Shown here: one piece after another, positions 23,818-34,339 of the stretch
Numbering within the stretch: position 1 is the first letter of the stretch
Layout of the letters: the number at the start of each line of letters is the position of its first letter
DNA from: Physcomitrium patens
Taxonomy: Eukaryota; Streptophyta; Bryopsida; Funariales; Funariaceae
Reading direction: 5' to 3'
Length of the DNA: 64,000 bases
Assembly (NCBI RefSeq): GCF_000002425.4
Contig: NC_037272.1
Coordinates: forward strand, 14,286,182-14,350,181
Notes under the pieces: model-generated
The model's input: only the letters and a program-made list of their open reading frames with translations
Told to the model about the DNA's origin: nothing
Database searches by the model: none
Made by a program: the position numbers and the translations under genes

Positions 23818-26722
23818 ATGATAGGAGATGGATGGGAGATTGGGCCTCATTCTTCTCGTAGGCAGAGTGGGGTGAACAGTCCTCGGAGACTGTCTCGCAC
23901 TCTAGACGCCTCTCGTGACTTCGACTCTTTTATGGAGTTTCCGAAGCTCCTGCAGAGGGGAGCATCTCTCAAGGTCCTTTCTCCAGCCAGATATCAACAG
24001 TACTCAAATGCGCAAAATGTCCGATCTACCTGCCAGAAAACGGCCTGGATGTCCCTTGGTCTCTGTCTGAGCTCCCTCCTCCTCCTCTACTTTCTCTTGC
24101 TGAGAAGGAGCCAATATGTATCACACCGTCAAAGTAAGGGTTATGGGGTGATCATAGACATCGGCCAGCGACAACAATCTCAATACAGTTCAAACATTGA
24201 GGCAAGGGTCCACATATTTACATTTGAGGATACCAATGCACTGACAGTAAAGGTTTTAGGTGAAAAGCCAAGCCGTGTTCTTTTTGATGAATCTAGCGGT
24301 GAATATGATGCATCTACTTCTTTCGGTGAACTTCTCGTGTTTGCCAAGGAGCTCGTACCTGAGCTCGAAAGGCTCCAAACCAGGCTTTATGTTCTTGGAA
24401 CTGGAGGTTTACAATGGGCGCCTATTGCTAAGTGGTTTGAGCTACTTCAACAGTGTCGAAACGTTTTTCGTGAATCAGGATTCCAGTTTCACGATGATTG
24501 GGCTTTGGTTGTGAACGGTGTGTTTCAAGGCTTATGATGATAGGTTTTGGTGAAAAACCATGCGTTCTTATTTGACTATCAGCAGGGTTTAATTGAGGAT
24601 TTTCTGTGACAGGCAGGGACCAAGGTGTCTATGAATGGGTGGCAGCTAATTACGCTCACGATACGCTAAAAAGTGATTCCGCAGACACAATTGGGGTCCT
24701 CTCCTTGGGCAGTGAATCAGCACAGGTCCCACACTCTGCACCTCAACCCAATCTCGTATCACTAGAACAGTTTGTATATCTGCATGAATTGGTCCTAATG
24801 CTGGTGTTGAACAAATTGAGTGCATGTTTCAAATTGTTGGTGAGAGGCTTAACAACAATTTGAACTCTGAGGTTCCTTGTGAAGAGACGGAAAGTAAATA
24901 GAGTTTGCAGTGTTTGCACATTGTTTGCAGGTCACTTTCATTGCAGAAGTAACACCTCCTCCTGCATATCTTTACAAAATTGAGCTATGGGGAACAACTC
25001 ACGAACTGTATTCCTACAACTTTGAGAAACTTGGTCTGGTAAGGACCCTTCTTGTTGAGATATCCTAGTGCAGCTGTTTATATCTGACAATAAAGTATAT
25101 GTACAGTACCTCGTGGATTTGCTGAAGGCAGGATTGTTGAAGGATACAATGAGTCACATTTAAGTCATCGCATTAAGTAGTTACACCATTCTACTGGAAC
25201 CGCCAGTGTGATCATAGAAAGATGTTATTTAAACCACTTTCCTTGGATTTTTATGTGCAGGAATCAGCATCAGACGGCTTACTGAAGTTATTGCACGCAA
25301 AAGAAGTTGCATCATGTGCGTCATTGACCGAAAATGTGTTTGTAATTCGCAGCTAGTACTTCAGCAGTTTGTACTTAATTTAAATAACAACGCTGACCTC
25401 GCAATTTTGATTTCATTTTGCAGCGGTAGGCCCTACAGATAACATAGTCGTGGTAGATCCTTGCCAACCAACAGGGTTCGAAGCCGATGCCAACTACTTG
25501 AAAACGCCAGCCAGAGATTTTCTTATAATGCCCACAGGCAATTTCACTGCTTGCCGAGCAGAATCTCATGCGCTGCTTCATCAGGGTCGAGGTATATTGG
25601 TGCATGATGAAGCCATAGACTCAAATCAGTTGCTATGGCAACTTTTCAAGTTTGGAGGTGTTGATTCCATTTGTTTAGCTCCTTTACGAGAGGTTTTCTG
25701 GACTGTCACGCTGTTCTATCCATTTGTAGCTTACAATTTTTCCAGTCCTAACGTTAAGAATGAATGCTCATAGCTTGGTGCTATGCCTCTCTTTGGTTCT
25801 TGTAGATGCTTGTCTGGACAGTAACTGTCCCATTGAAACCACTTTTGTTCCCGACCTTCGTGGAAACTTCATAGCGACTGGATACTTTTATCAAACATCA
25901 AAGGTGTAGTTTCATGAGCTATTTTTTGCTTTCCATAGGTTTCAGAGATTCGCTTGCATTAGCTTACGTGTTATCCTCTTGCTTCCTTTGTGACGTCTTC
26001 AAGCCTAGATGTTTGGAATAGAGGCCAAGTTACTAATACTCAGTTTGCCTCACTTCTTGCTCTGTCAATCATTAGAAATGGTTAATCTTAACCCTCGTGT
26101 GCTTAGAAAAGCTACGATCAATTCTCTCAGTTTTATAAACTCATCAGGATGTTCGGTTACACTTGCGTTTCATTGGAACAGCTGTTGGAAGCTACGGGAT
26201 CATTAGCTGAACTTGTAGTTGCCGGAGAGAGATACTGTTCAGCAGGTCAGAATAGCAAGCGAAATATCTGCTTCTCAGCTGCATACATCGTGGCATTCCT
26301 ACATGACAGTTTAGGTCTTCCAGACCACGGCAATAAGTAAGATCTCTCATCCATTTTAATCATGTTTTTGTTTGCGTGGAATTGATCAACTGCAATTACC
26401 TCTGTATTTGTCTAAGTTCTACGATCTGGACACTTCTAATGAGATTATCTGCGGCAGAGTCTTGTTCACTGATTCAGTGAACAGCGTGCCAGTGGAGTGG
26501 ACTCTTGGATTCTTTATATCACGCCTTTCAGAGGACAAGGCTGCGTACTCTCCATTGATCTTGTTTGAAGGGTTTTTCGGCATCGTTCTCTTATTTCTGG
26601 GCCTTTTAGCTACAGGGTCCTTGATATTTTGGTTTGTGACAAGGTTGCGAAGGCCTCAGCACAAAACCATTTACGACTTAGAAAAAGGTAGATATTTTAC
26701 GACTGCTGCTCGCGGTCGGTGA
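23818..26722 (+). CDS. Apyrase-like (GDA1/CD39 family, APY7-like) membrane protein with degenerate catalytic motifs
   Basis: Family members hydrolyse nucleoside tri- and diphosphates. Exons 23818-24517, 24613-24725, 24931-25038, 25261-25315, 25424-25591, 25806-25905, 26148-26336, 26458-26722 join to 565 residues; the 25905 donor is the least certain. An N-terminal basic tail is followed by a membrane segment at about 77-95 and a second one near the C terminus (about 514-539), the usual two-anchor layout. Family features include the GFQFHDDWALVVNG stretch, VYEWVAANYA, SAQVTF, ELYSYNF, DPCQPTGF, CRAESHALL, GNFIATGYFYQTSK, RNICFSAAYIVAFLHDSLG and VPVEWTLGFFI, most like plant apyrase 7. Conserved regions are altered: ACR1 lacks the Gly-Ser-Thr-Gly-Thr-Arg loop (VIIDIGQRQQ...ARVHIF); ACR2 reads GTGGLQ; ACR3 has Gln237 where the catalytic Glu is expected; ACR4 reads LGSESAQ. 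The frame is open, so it is probably expressed, but catalysis is doubtful. Confidence 0.85.
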
Positions 26723-27349
26723 TATACAAGTTGGGATATTCCATCTACATCCTCATCTATGTATTTTATCCACTTGAAGACAGTTTCTCACTCATCTCAG
26801 ATTACATTTTTCTTTTGCTTGCGGCTTATGTGGTTTGGGTATGTTCTATTAATTTGCTTTCAACTCTAATATGGTCTCCAGGAAGTGTAAATATTCGTGG
26901 CAGAAGTTAAATCAAGTATTTATATGAAGAAAAGCCTTCACATCACTCCAGAAAGTTCTTAAAATAATTCAAATTGCTCCAAAATAAAGTAGTTGCTCAT
27001 GACTATTTAACGGACCTATCCTTCCATCAAACAGCAGATGTTCTGAAGGAAATCGCGAGCACTGATTCTCAAAAGAATCAATCGACCTATAAAATCACAC
27101 GCAGTGATGACAAATATAACTGTTGCCAAAACCTACGTATCTATTAAATTTAAAAATAAAAATAAAATAAAAAAAAGCTCGTAAAGAATTTGCATTCATG
27201 ACAGTGAAGGTATCAGTGCACAGCGACAAACCCATATAGCATGAGCCCAGCATTTCTGTAAGCAGGGCCTTTCGTCCTCTCTTTCATTTTTTCTACCAAA
27301 CAGATTACGTCTATATACTTTACACTCAAAGGTCTACCCTAACAAGTGA
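26723..27349. other. Convergent intergenic spacer
   Basis: Holds the two 3' UTRs of the convergent apyrase-like (plus) and ClpS (minus) genes. AT-rich, no open frame of note; polyadenylation signals could not be assigned reliably. Confidence 0.6.
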
Positions 27350-28175
27350 TTAACAAGTATCGGGTTCAATAGAACTTAGGAGGCCGTTCGTCCTCAGCTG
27401 CATACAATAGTCCTCGGCATCTTCTTGAGGGCACACTATAACAACTGCAATACCGTTGATGTGAGCCTCATTCATGACATTCACAGCAATGTCAACGGTC
27501 ATTCCGGGGATAGCCTTCAGCAGAACTTGGACAACATATTCACGCTTATTGAAGTTGTCGTTGTGGAGCATGACACGATATGGAGGTGACATTTTCTTCT
27601 TCTTCCTATGGTACACGAAGACAGCCAGAAAAATTCAGAAAATGCCACCTGAAAATTGAAACTGCAAATGTAAATGCTGAAACATGTTGATAAGAGGCAT
27701 GAATAGACGCTCTTCACATGTAAGACTTGATTGAACCAAGACATAGGAAGAGCAGTGAAGGACCCACTTTAGATCAAACTCGCTCTCACGACCTGGAGTG
27801 GGCTTATCAATGGTTGGTCTGTCCATTACACCCCCTCCTTGGCCAGGAGCTGCAGCATCACGAATTGCGTATCTTCCATTTACTTTATCACAGACTCTTT
27901 GCACCTTCTCCACAACTGCACAAACGACAACTCTTTGTGACCCACATCGAAAATTCTTCAAACCGTGCTCCAGTTCTCTTCCTGTATTGTGACGGTGGCA
28001 TATAAAAAGATCATCATGAGGCTTCACCCATAAGCACGTCATGCCAAAGAAGAGCTCAATTGGCAATTTATGATATTCCATTATCAATTCCCGTGTCGAA
28101 AAATGTCATACCTTTAATTCCAGTGTGGCTTGTTACAGGAGGAACAGTGATAAACAGGCGAAGGCTCGCCGCCAT
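27350..28175 (-). CDS. CLPS1: ATP-dependent Clp protease adaptor ClpS, plastid
   Basis: Substrate-selecting adaptor that docks on the ClpC chaperone and delivers proteins to the plastid Clp protease. Exons 28175-28112, 27981-27768 and 27605-27350 join in frame to 177 residues. The first exon (MAASLRLFITVPPVTS) and part of the second form a transit-peptide-like leader. The junction region GGGVMDRPTIDKPTPGRE followed by SEFDLKKKK is typical of plant CLPS1. The core reads PPYRVMLHNDNFNKREYVV, then VLLKAIPGMT, AVNVMNEAHINGIAVVIVCP and EDAEDYCMQLRTNGL, which covers the substrate pocket (His-Asn-Asp) and the conserved acidic segment. The end is LLSSIEPDTC. The start at 28175 was chosen from the leader sequence and phase. 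Confidence 0.94.
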
Positions 28176-29547
28176 CCCTGCGGGTAGGCTGTAGAAGCAG
28201 AGAGAAAAAAAAAAGAGATAGGAAGCATCATGCCTCTTTAGAAACTGGAAAACGTTGGAAATTTTACCAAGAGAGAAGGCGACAGAAGCTAAGGTTGCAA
28301 TTTCGCGACAAAAATGTATCACTCTGACCACTATATTGAGCAATTCGAGAAATAATACATTGAAGAGAAAAAGCCACGAGAAACGGCGGTTAAAGGAGAA
28401 CCGAGGTCCTTGACAATGAATCCCTACCAGATACCTCAACAACTAGTAATCCAATCAAATTCAACACAAGGGAGGTTCTTCACGGGACAAGAGATGGACA
28501 AACCTCAATGTCTTTTCCAAAGCACCAAGCAGCATAAGCCCTCGAACTTCGAATTAGAGACAGCTACGACAACATAGCCTCAATTACAGGTAGGTCGCCG
28601 CCTCAAACCGACTTGTTCCTCTGTAAAACATTTCCGACACGCTAAGAATGTGTTCAACATTCACAATCCAACTTGCGAATTCCCACCACAGAGAGTTCCC
28701 ACTTGGGAATTCTCCTGAAACCATGCATGAAACCTCTCAGCAACGACTCATTCTTCCAGTGTATCAGGACACCGCACCCAAATACCCAAAATCACCAATC
28801 CGAAAAGAGGGATACACTAAAAGAAGTCGTGAGAAATTCCACCGCTATCACGCCACTCATGATCTCGCCCCCAATTGTTCTACTCTCAACCTCGATCATT
28901 CAACACAATGCTCCGCAAAAATTCTGTCATCAACCAATTACAAGCATGCATGGAAACCACCTGCTAAACCCCTCGGATCTTCTGCGTCACAGTAACCCAG
29001 GTGACGAAGTTGGGCGCCAGCGCGACACGAGCACAATGCAGGCGGAGGTGGTGATCCCCTTGTACGGGAGGTGGTGAAGAAATCACGAAGAGCGGCATTG
29101 CAAAAGTGGGATGCACAGCAAAAGGCGCTCGTGGTGGACGAAGAAGCGGAAGTGTGTGGTTGCGAGGGCAGCGGGTTGTCCCCTGGAGGATTCCATCGTC
29201 GGAATGGGCCTGCGCACGGCGACCATTCTGCTATGGAATGTGCGTGCGGGGGAGGATTATCTACGATAGATTGAGCTTGCGGAGGGCGACCATTCTGGAG
29301 AGGAATCCGCGGGGGTGTGACTTCCTTGAGCACTGTGGGAACAGGACCTGTCACATGATACAAGTTACGCTTTGATGCATATTTGTTGGTGTGAACTCAA
29401 ATGCTTGGTGATTTTTATGGTGCAAATAAACTGAAGTGTTGTGAAATACTATTTTTTGTCTGAATTGAAAAAATAAAAGAGATCAAACATTGAAATTGAA
29501 GATTTATATTTCAAAAAAAACAAATTTACATGTTTGTATACAAACAT
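28176..29547. other. Intergenic upstream of ClpS
   Basis: Presumed ClpS promoter and leader, followed by a GC-rich patch at about 28985-29350 and then AT-rich sequence at the edge of the copia element. Several open frames on both strands overlap here, but none has recognisable domains or splice support. A 16-bp perfect palindrome, TGTTTGTATACAAACA, lies at 29531-29546, immediately before the LTR. Confidence 0.55.
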
Positions 29548-29920
29548 TGTTGAAGTAAACGTCTTGAAACACCTTGTTAATAGTTGTTTGTAATATCATC
29601 TTGAGAATGTCACTAAAAGATCATCATACATTTTGTGGATGAACAGATCACAAAATTTGGAAGTAATAGGTAGTGCCATTCGACTCCAAAGCCTTGTAAC
29701 AACAAGACTCACATATACTTAAAGTTACTTAGTATTTCTCAATAAAAGGTATGAGTTTGATTATTCAAACTCATTAGGGTAGCATTAGAATCATGATAAT
29801 TACTACTGAAGGTTGCTCCTAAATTAGCTTTATTGCACTCATTAGAACAAGTTCATAGTAGTGAGCTCCATTAGTATAGCACTACTTTCAAGGCTTGTAG
29901 TTCTTTCTTCTTATATTACA
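29548..29920 (+). repeat. Copia element 5' LTR
   Basis: Starts TG and probably ends CA at 29920, giving about 373 bp. The first ~218 bases match the 38068-38292 copy. The 3' limit is inferred from the following primer-binding site (29928-29939), which looks like a decayed TGGTATCAGAGC. Confidence 0.65.
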
Positions 29921-29944
29921 TAGTCAATGATATTAAGCAATAGT

Positions 29945-30780
29945 CATCTATGATTATGATTGAAGTGGATAACAAACTAGAAGATGTCAAAAACTACAAT
30001 ATGTGGAAATAAAAATGAAAGCAATATTGAAGAAAAAAACTTGTGAGATTTAGTAGAGAAGAAGATGGTACTATCATCATTTCTCATCATTATTAGAGCA
30101 TCAATATTTATGGCTAAGCAATTCAAGATCCATAAAGTCAAGGCCCATTAATTATAATGGCAATAAAAGATGAATTTATAGAAAGAACTTTTAAAAATAA
30201 TGATCTTATTTATATTTAGGAAGTATTAAAAAACATCTTTGAAACAAAAGTTTTATCACAAATTCTTTTATTATCCTTAAGACTGCATAATATGAGAATA
30301 GTAGAAAGGAAGTTCAATTGAGGAATATCTACAAACTACTTAAGATCTAAGGAGCATCTTGTTTACACTAAGATACAAAGTAGTAGACAAAACCTTTATT
30401 CAACTCACATTGAATGGCTTCTTTTGAGTTCCAAAAAGATAATAGAAAATATGATTCTTTTAGATAAACTACCAAGTTTTGTGTCTATTAATTTGAAATT
30501 ATTAAATAAATTACATTGCCTTGAAGTACACAAGAACATGTTGAAAGTAGAAGAAGTATTAGCTATGTAATTCTCACAAAGTTACTCTTTTCTTTGTAAT
30601 TAAAAGCGTAGAAGATCACAAAATTAGTATAGAGTAAATAACTTATATGAACTAAGTAATTAATTGGAAAAAAGACAAAACCACACCATTGGCAAAGTGT
30701 ATATTAATGATTGTTTCAAATCAATCTATGTTGTCAGAGTAGAGAGAGTTTGCCTCAAGAAAGCACTAGGCTCCTTGATG
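29945..30780 (+). pseudogene. Copia gag remnant
   Basis: Begins near ATGATTGAAGTGGATAAC. The stretch at about 29977-30026 reads NKLEDVKNYNMWK, a stop, then KMKAILK, matching the usual copia Gag N-terminal region in which a Trp-Lys pair sits in this context. Many stops and frameshifts follow, and the coding signal fades after about 30750. Confidence 0.6.
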
Positions 30781-31770
30781 TCACTAATTGCTCAATCAAG
30801 CTTCAAAAAAAAGAAGCTCTAAGTTAATATATAAAATTTTTCTTTTCGAGAAATTACACCAAATATACAAGCCTCAAGTAACCAACAACACCCAAAATAT
30901 GATAAAATTTCTACTTCCTTGTATATCCTTTTGTAAAAAAATTTCCAAACTTCAATACCTCATAACTCCTGATTCGACTATCCAAACTTACTCAAATTTT
31001 ATATGAAATATTGATGTATTCTTATCAACTTCTACAACAAATTTCAATTACAAATTTATTGAAGATCTTGAGATATCTTGAAAATCCTAACAATCACTTC
31101 AAACCCTTATTTTTATACACCCGCTGTCGTATTACGTGCTTTCCTGCTCGAGAACGCGTCGGGCGTCTGGCTGTAGAAGGTAGTATAGAGATTCGCCAAT
31201 ATTCAAGCAGTCTATCAGTTTTTGACTATTGGAATATAAACGATTACAAGAATACACCGTAAATCTATACGGATACCCTTCGACTGCTCGCCGAAGTCCT
31301 TTTTTGCCCCAGCCGGTAGGTCTCTAGACGTTACAGAGAACCCCGAACAACCCAAACTGCTAATCTTCGATGCCGCTTTATACTCACGATCTTGTATCCA
31401 CTAACTATCTCATTAGAGTAACCCAATAAATTTCATTCACTCCACATACTCAATCATATAGACACCCTTTTAATCCTTCAATCACAGACGTAACCTCGAT
31501 TTCACAAAATAGTGAAGAGTAATCACACCCGCTTCATTAAAACCATGATTCACTAGTACAGCACTGACTTCAGCAATGATTGCCTCAGTCTTCCCAAAAC
31601 CCTATGAAAAAAAACCCAATTCTTTGTCTTTTTTCTCCTTCCTGAAGCATGAAGCTCCCTCTCTGATCCTTTTCAAAACTTCCCCAATTCTCTTAACCTA
31701 TCCTCTACTTTAACCCTAATTCTCTCCTCTTTCAAATCCTAGCCTCTGAATTTCTTCAATCTTCCATCGT

Positions 31771-31851
31771 GGATCCGGAATTGGCTCCTTCTGTCCTGGA
31801 TCCAGAATTGGCTCCTTCCGTCTTGGATCCAGAATTGGCTCCGTCGTCAGA
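31771..31851. repeat. 27-bp minisatellite, three copies
   Basis: Three head-to-tail units beginning GGATCC(G/A)GAATTGGCTCC. Because 27 is a multiple of three, the array is open on both strands; on the plus strand each unit encodes the peptide DPELAPSVL. Confidence 0.9.
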
Positions 31852-31949
31852 GCTTTCTCCTCCGTTTTTACATTTAAGAGATCCTTTTATCGAAAGGACG
31901 TTATTGGAACGGCACAAAGAACAAAACAGCCTGAAACGGAATCGGAACC

Positions 31950-32109
31950 CCCGTAATCGGGACCACATTGAGTCGCCCGACCAATTCAGGTCTCATATTG
32001 GCTAAGAGGCCCGTAGCAAGACCTGGATGTTCCCGTAGTTGGACCGCATTGGGTTGCCCGACCAATTTAGGTCTCATATTGGCTAAGAGACACGTAGTAA
32101 GATCTGGAT
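31950..32109. repeat. Tandem duplication, 78-bp copies with period 82
   Basis: Copies at 31950-32027 and 32032-32109 share CCCGTA at the start, then GACCAATT(C/T)AGGTCTC and ATATTGGCTAAGAG, and end in CTGGAT. Confidence 0.88.
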
Positions 32110-33066
32110 TGGATGTCTTGAAATTGGATCCAATTGGCTCTTCGAACCAGGCTCACCCGTCGTTGAATTGGTCCTTTCCCTTTCTGCTGACTCTCGTTAT
32201 TGGAATCGAACGGAGCATTTCAGTATGCCCCGACTGACTGTAACGGGATGACCGAACCTGGCCTCCCAGTATTTGCATTGGAATTGGTCGTTGCTCCCAA
32301 TATTCGAGGTAACTGAACATTAATAAAAGTCTCCTTTCTTTATATTTTCACGGTATACTCGTGTTACAACACGACACCGCATACAATTTTTTTTATATCT
32401 CACAAAATAAAAGCTCAAGTACCACCATATTTGTATGTATAGCTTTATAATACAAAATTTTTCATACTCCGAAAGTTTGAGCCAAAAATTCATGTGAAAA
32501 CTCAAGTTATGGCTCCAACTATTACTATAAACAAAATTGCTCACTTATTGCCTTTGATTTCAAAGCATTGCCTTCAACTCCTTATATCTCCTTTATATGA
32601 ATTCCAAAAGTAAAAATTCTTTTATAAAAGATATAGGCCTTAAAATCATCAGTCTAGCCGCATCTTTTGATCTTCAAAAACTATCGTACAATTCCTCATA
32701 TTCACAAAAGAGTAACAATATGTCTTAAATTGACACCTTAACTTCAAACGTCTATAACTTCTTCATCCTAACTTCAAATCCTCTAATTTTTGCACACAAA
32801 TTGTAGTCCAAATCCTAAATATTATAACACTAGCTTCTAATTTCCGAATGCCTTCTTTGAAGTCACTCAAATCTTTATTAAGGTCATGGACAGCCTTCTC
32901 AAAGTCCATTGGGCATAGTATTCGACCAACAGGGATGAAGTTCCCCATTCCTTGCCTTTATCTGACCATGCCTTACTTTCATTCCTCCCAATTAGCCTCC
33001 CACTATTTTGGATTTTCTTTCTTAGGCTTCCACCTTCTTTCAAGGCTTCATATTAAATATTTAGGT

Positions 33067-33068
<2 letters not shown>

Positions 33069-33106
<38 letters not shown>
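33069..33106. repeat. (TA)n microsatellite
   Basis: About 38 bases of pure TA. Confidence 0.95.
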
Positions 33107-33108
<2 letters not shown>

Positions 33109-33936
33109 GCCAAAATCAAAAAAAGTAAAAAAAACAAAGTAAGGTTTTTTATACCAACTCCTTTTAATTCAATCTATTAACCACTCTAACACACATCTAG
33201 ATTTGTCAACATATAATATGTTTTAACTATATTTTACATACTATAAGCATTTATAGTATGACAATGTGTGGAATTCAGATACTTTGTATGTGGATCATTT
33301 AATCACCTTGCTTTTCTCTGCTACATCAAATATTCTATATAAAAAGAAAATACCAATATCAATATAGTAATCAATAAGCATCACAATGTTTTGAATGTTG
33401 TTGTTATTCTCATTGTGTTCAAGCTTCAATATACCAAAGCAATTGAACTAATAGAGGTGGATTCGAAGACGGAGAAAGACTGGTTATAGGAATTGGATCC
33501 GTTAGTATCACAATTGATTGTACTCTGGCTATCTGAAATCAATTATCAAACTACAAAACACCAAGGCTTACTACTTCCGTCTTAATTCAACACATAATCC
33601 ATTCTACGACTATCAATTCAATAATACTTCCGTATTTTTATCTGTTCATCTCCCAGTTACTCTCTTTGCGGTTTATATATATTCAATTACTGATCTCCAG
33701 CTTACTTATTATATTCAGTTTCTCAATTCATCACACAGAATTCAATATCTTCACTTAACACAACACAATTTGATAATCTCAATTCTCAAGGTCATAGATT
33801 TTTTCCCAAATGGTCAGTCCAAAGTCATGTTCGACAATATTCTAATCACAGTTTCAAGAATACTTCTCTCAATCACAATTCTTCATAAGCAAATAATAAA
33901 AGCAAAGAAAATAAAGAGGTAGCACCAAGCTTACCC

Positions 33937-34083
33937 CGGTTTACGACTCTCACAGTCTGGCTCCCTAGCTTATGACTCTCACAATCTGGCTCTCCGGCTT
34001 ATGACTCTCACAGTTTGGCTCCCCGACTTACGACTCTCACAGTTTGTCCCCCCCCGGCTTATGACTCTCACAGTCTGGTCCCG
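33937..34083. repeat. ~29-bp minisatellite, five copies
   Basis: Five imperfect units built on GGCTTATGACTCTCACAGT followed by CTGGCTCCC. Unit length varies slightly because of a C run in the fourth unit. Confidence 0.9.
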
Positions 34084-34339
34084 ATGTTCCACTTCTCAAC
34101 TTCTTTATCCTACTAAAAGATGGACCATTGGTCAGCAGATTCCAAAGATTATGATCTTTTGAATTCTTAACCATTTGTTCTACTAACATCCTACTGTTAT
34201 CAACTAAACTCCCTAACCATAAGTCTAATTCTCAAGGTTGTCAATAATCAACCAGTAACTTATTATAAAATTTATTTACCTATTCTACAATTGTCAAAGA
34301 TATAAACATTATACTTATTGAAATAACACAAGAGCTAGA

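Larger units (their letters stand above)
30781..34330. other. Unexplained segment inside the copia element
   Basis: Lies between gag and protease remnants, where intact copia elements have only the gag C terminus. It has no copia similarity I can see, has higher GC around 31100-32300, and carries three separate tandem repeats plus a TA microsatellite. It may be one or more further insertions; no coding domain or terminal repeat identifies its type. Confidence 0.5.

Noticed and set aside
28938-29375. Overlapping Pro/Gly-rich frames on both strands
   Set aside because: Low-complexity GC-rich stretch with no domain or splice context.
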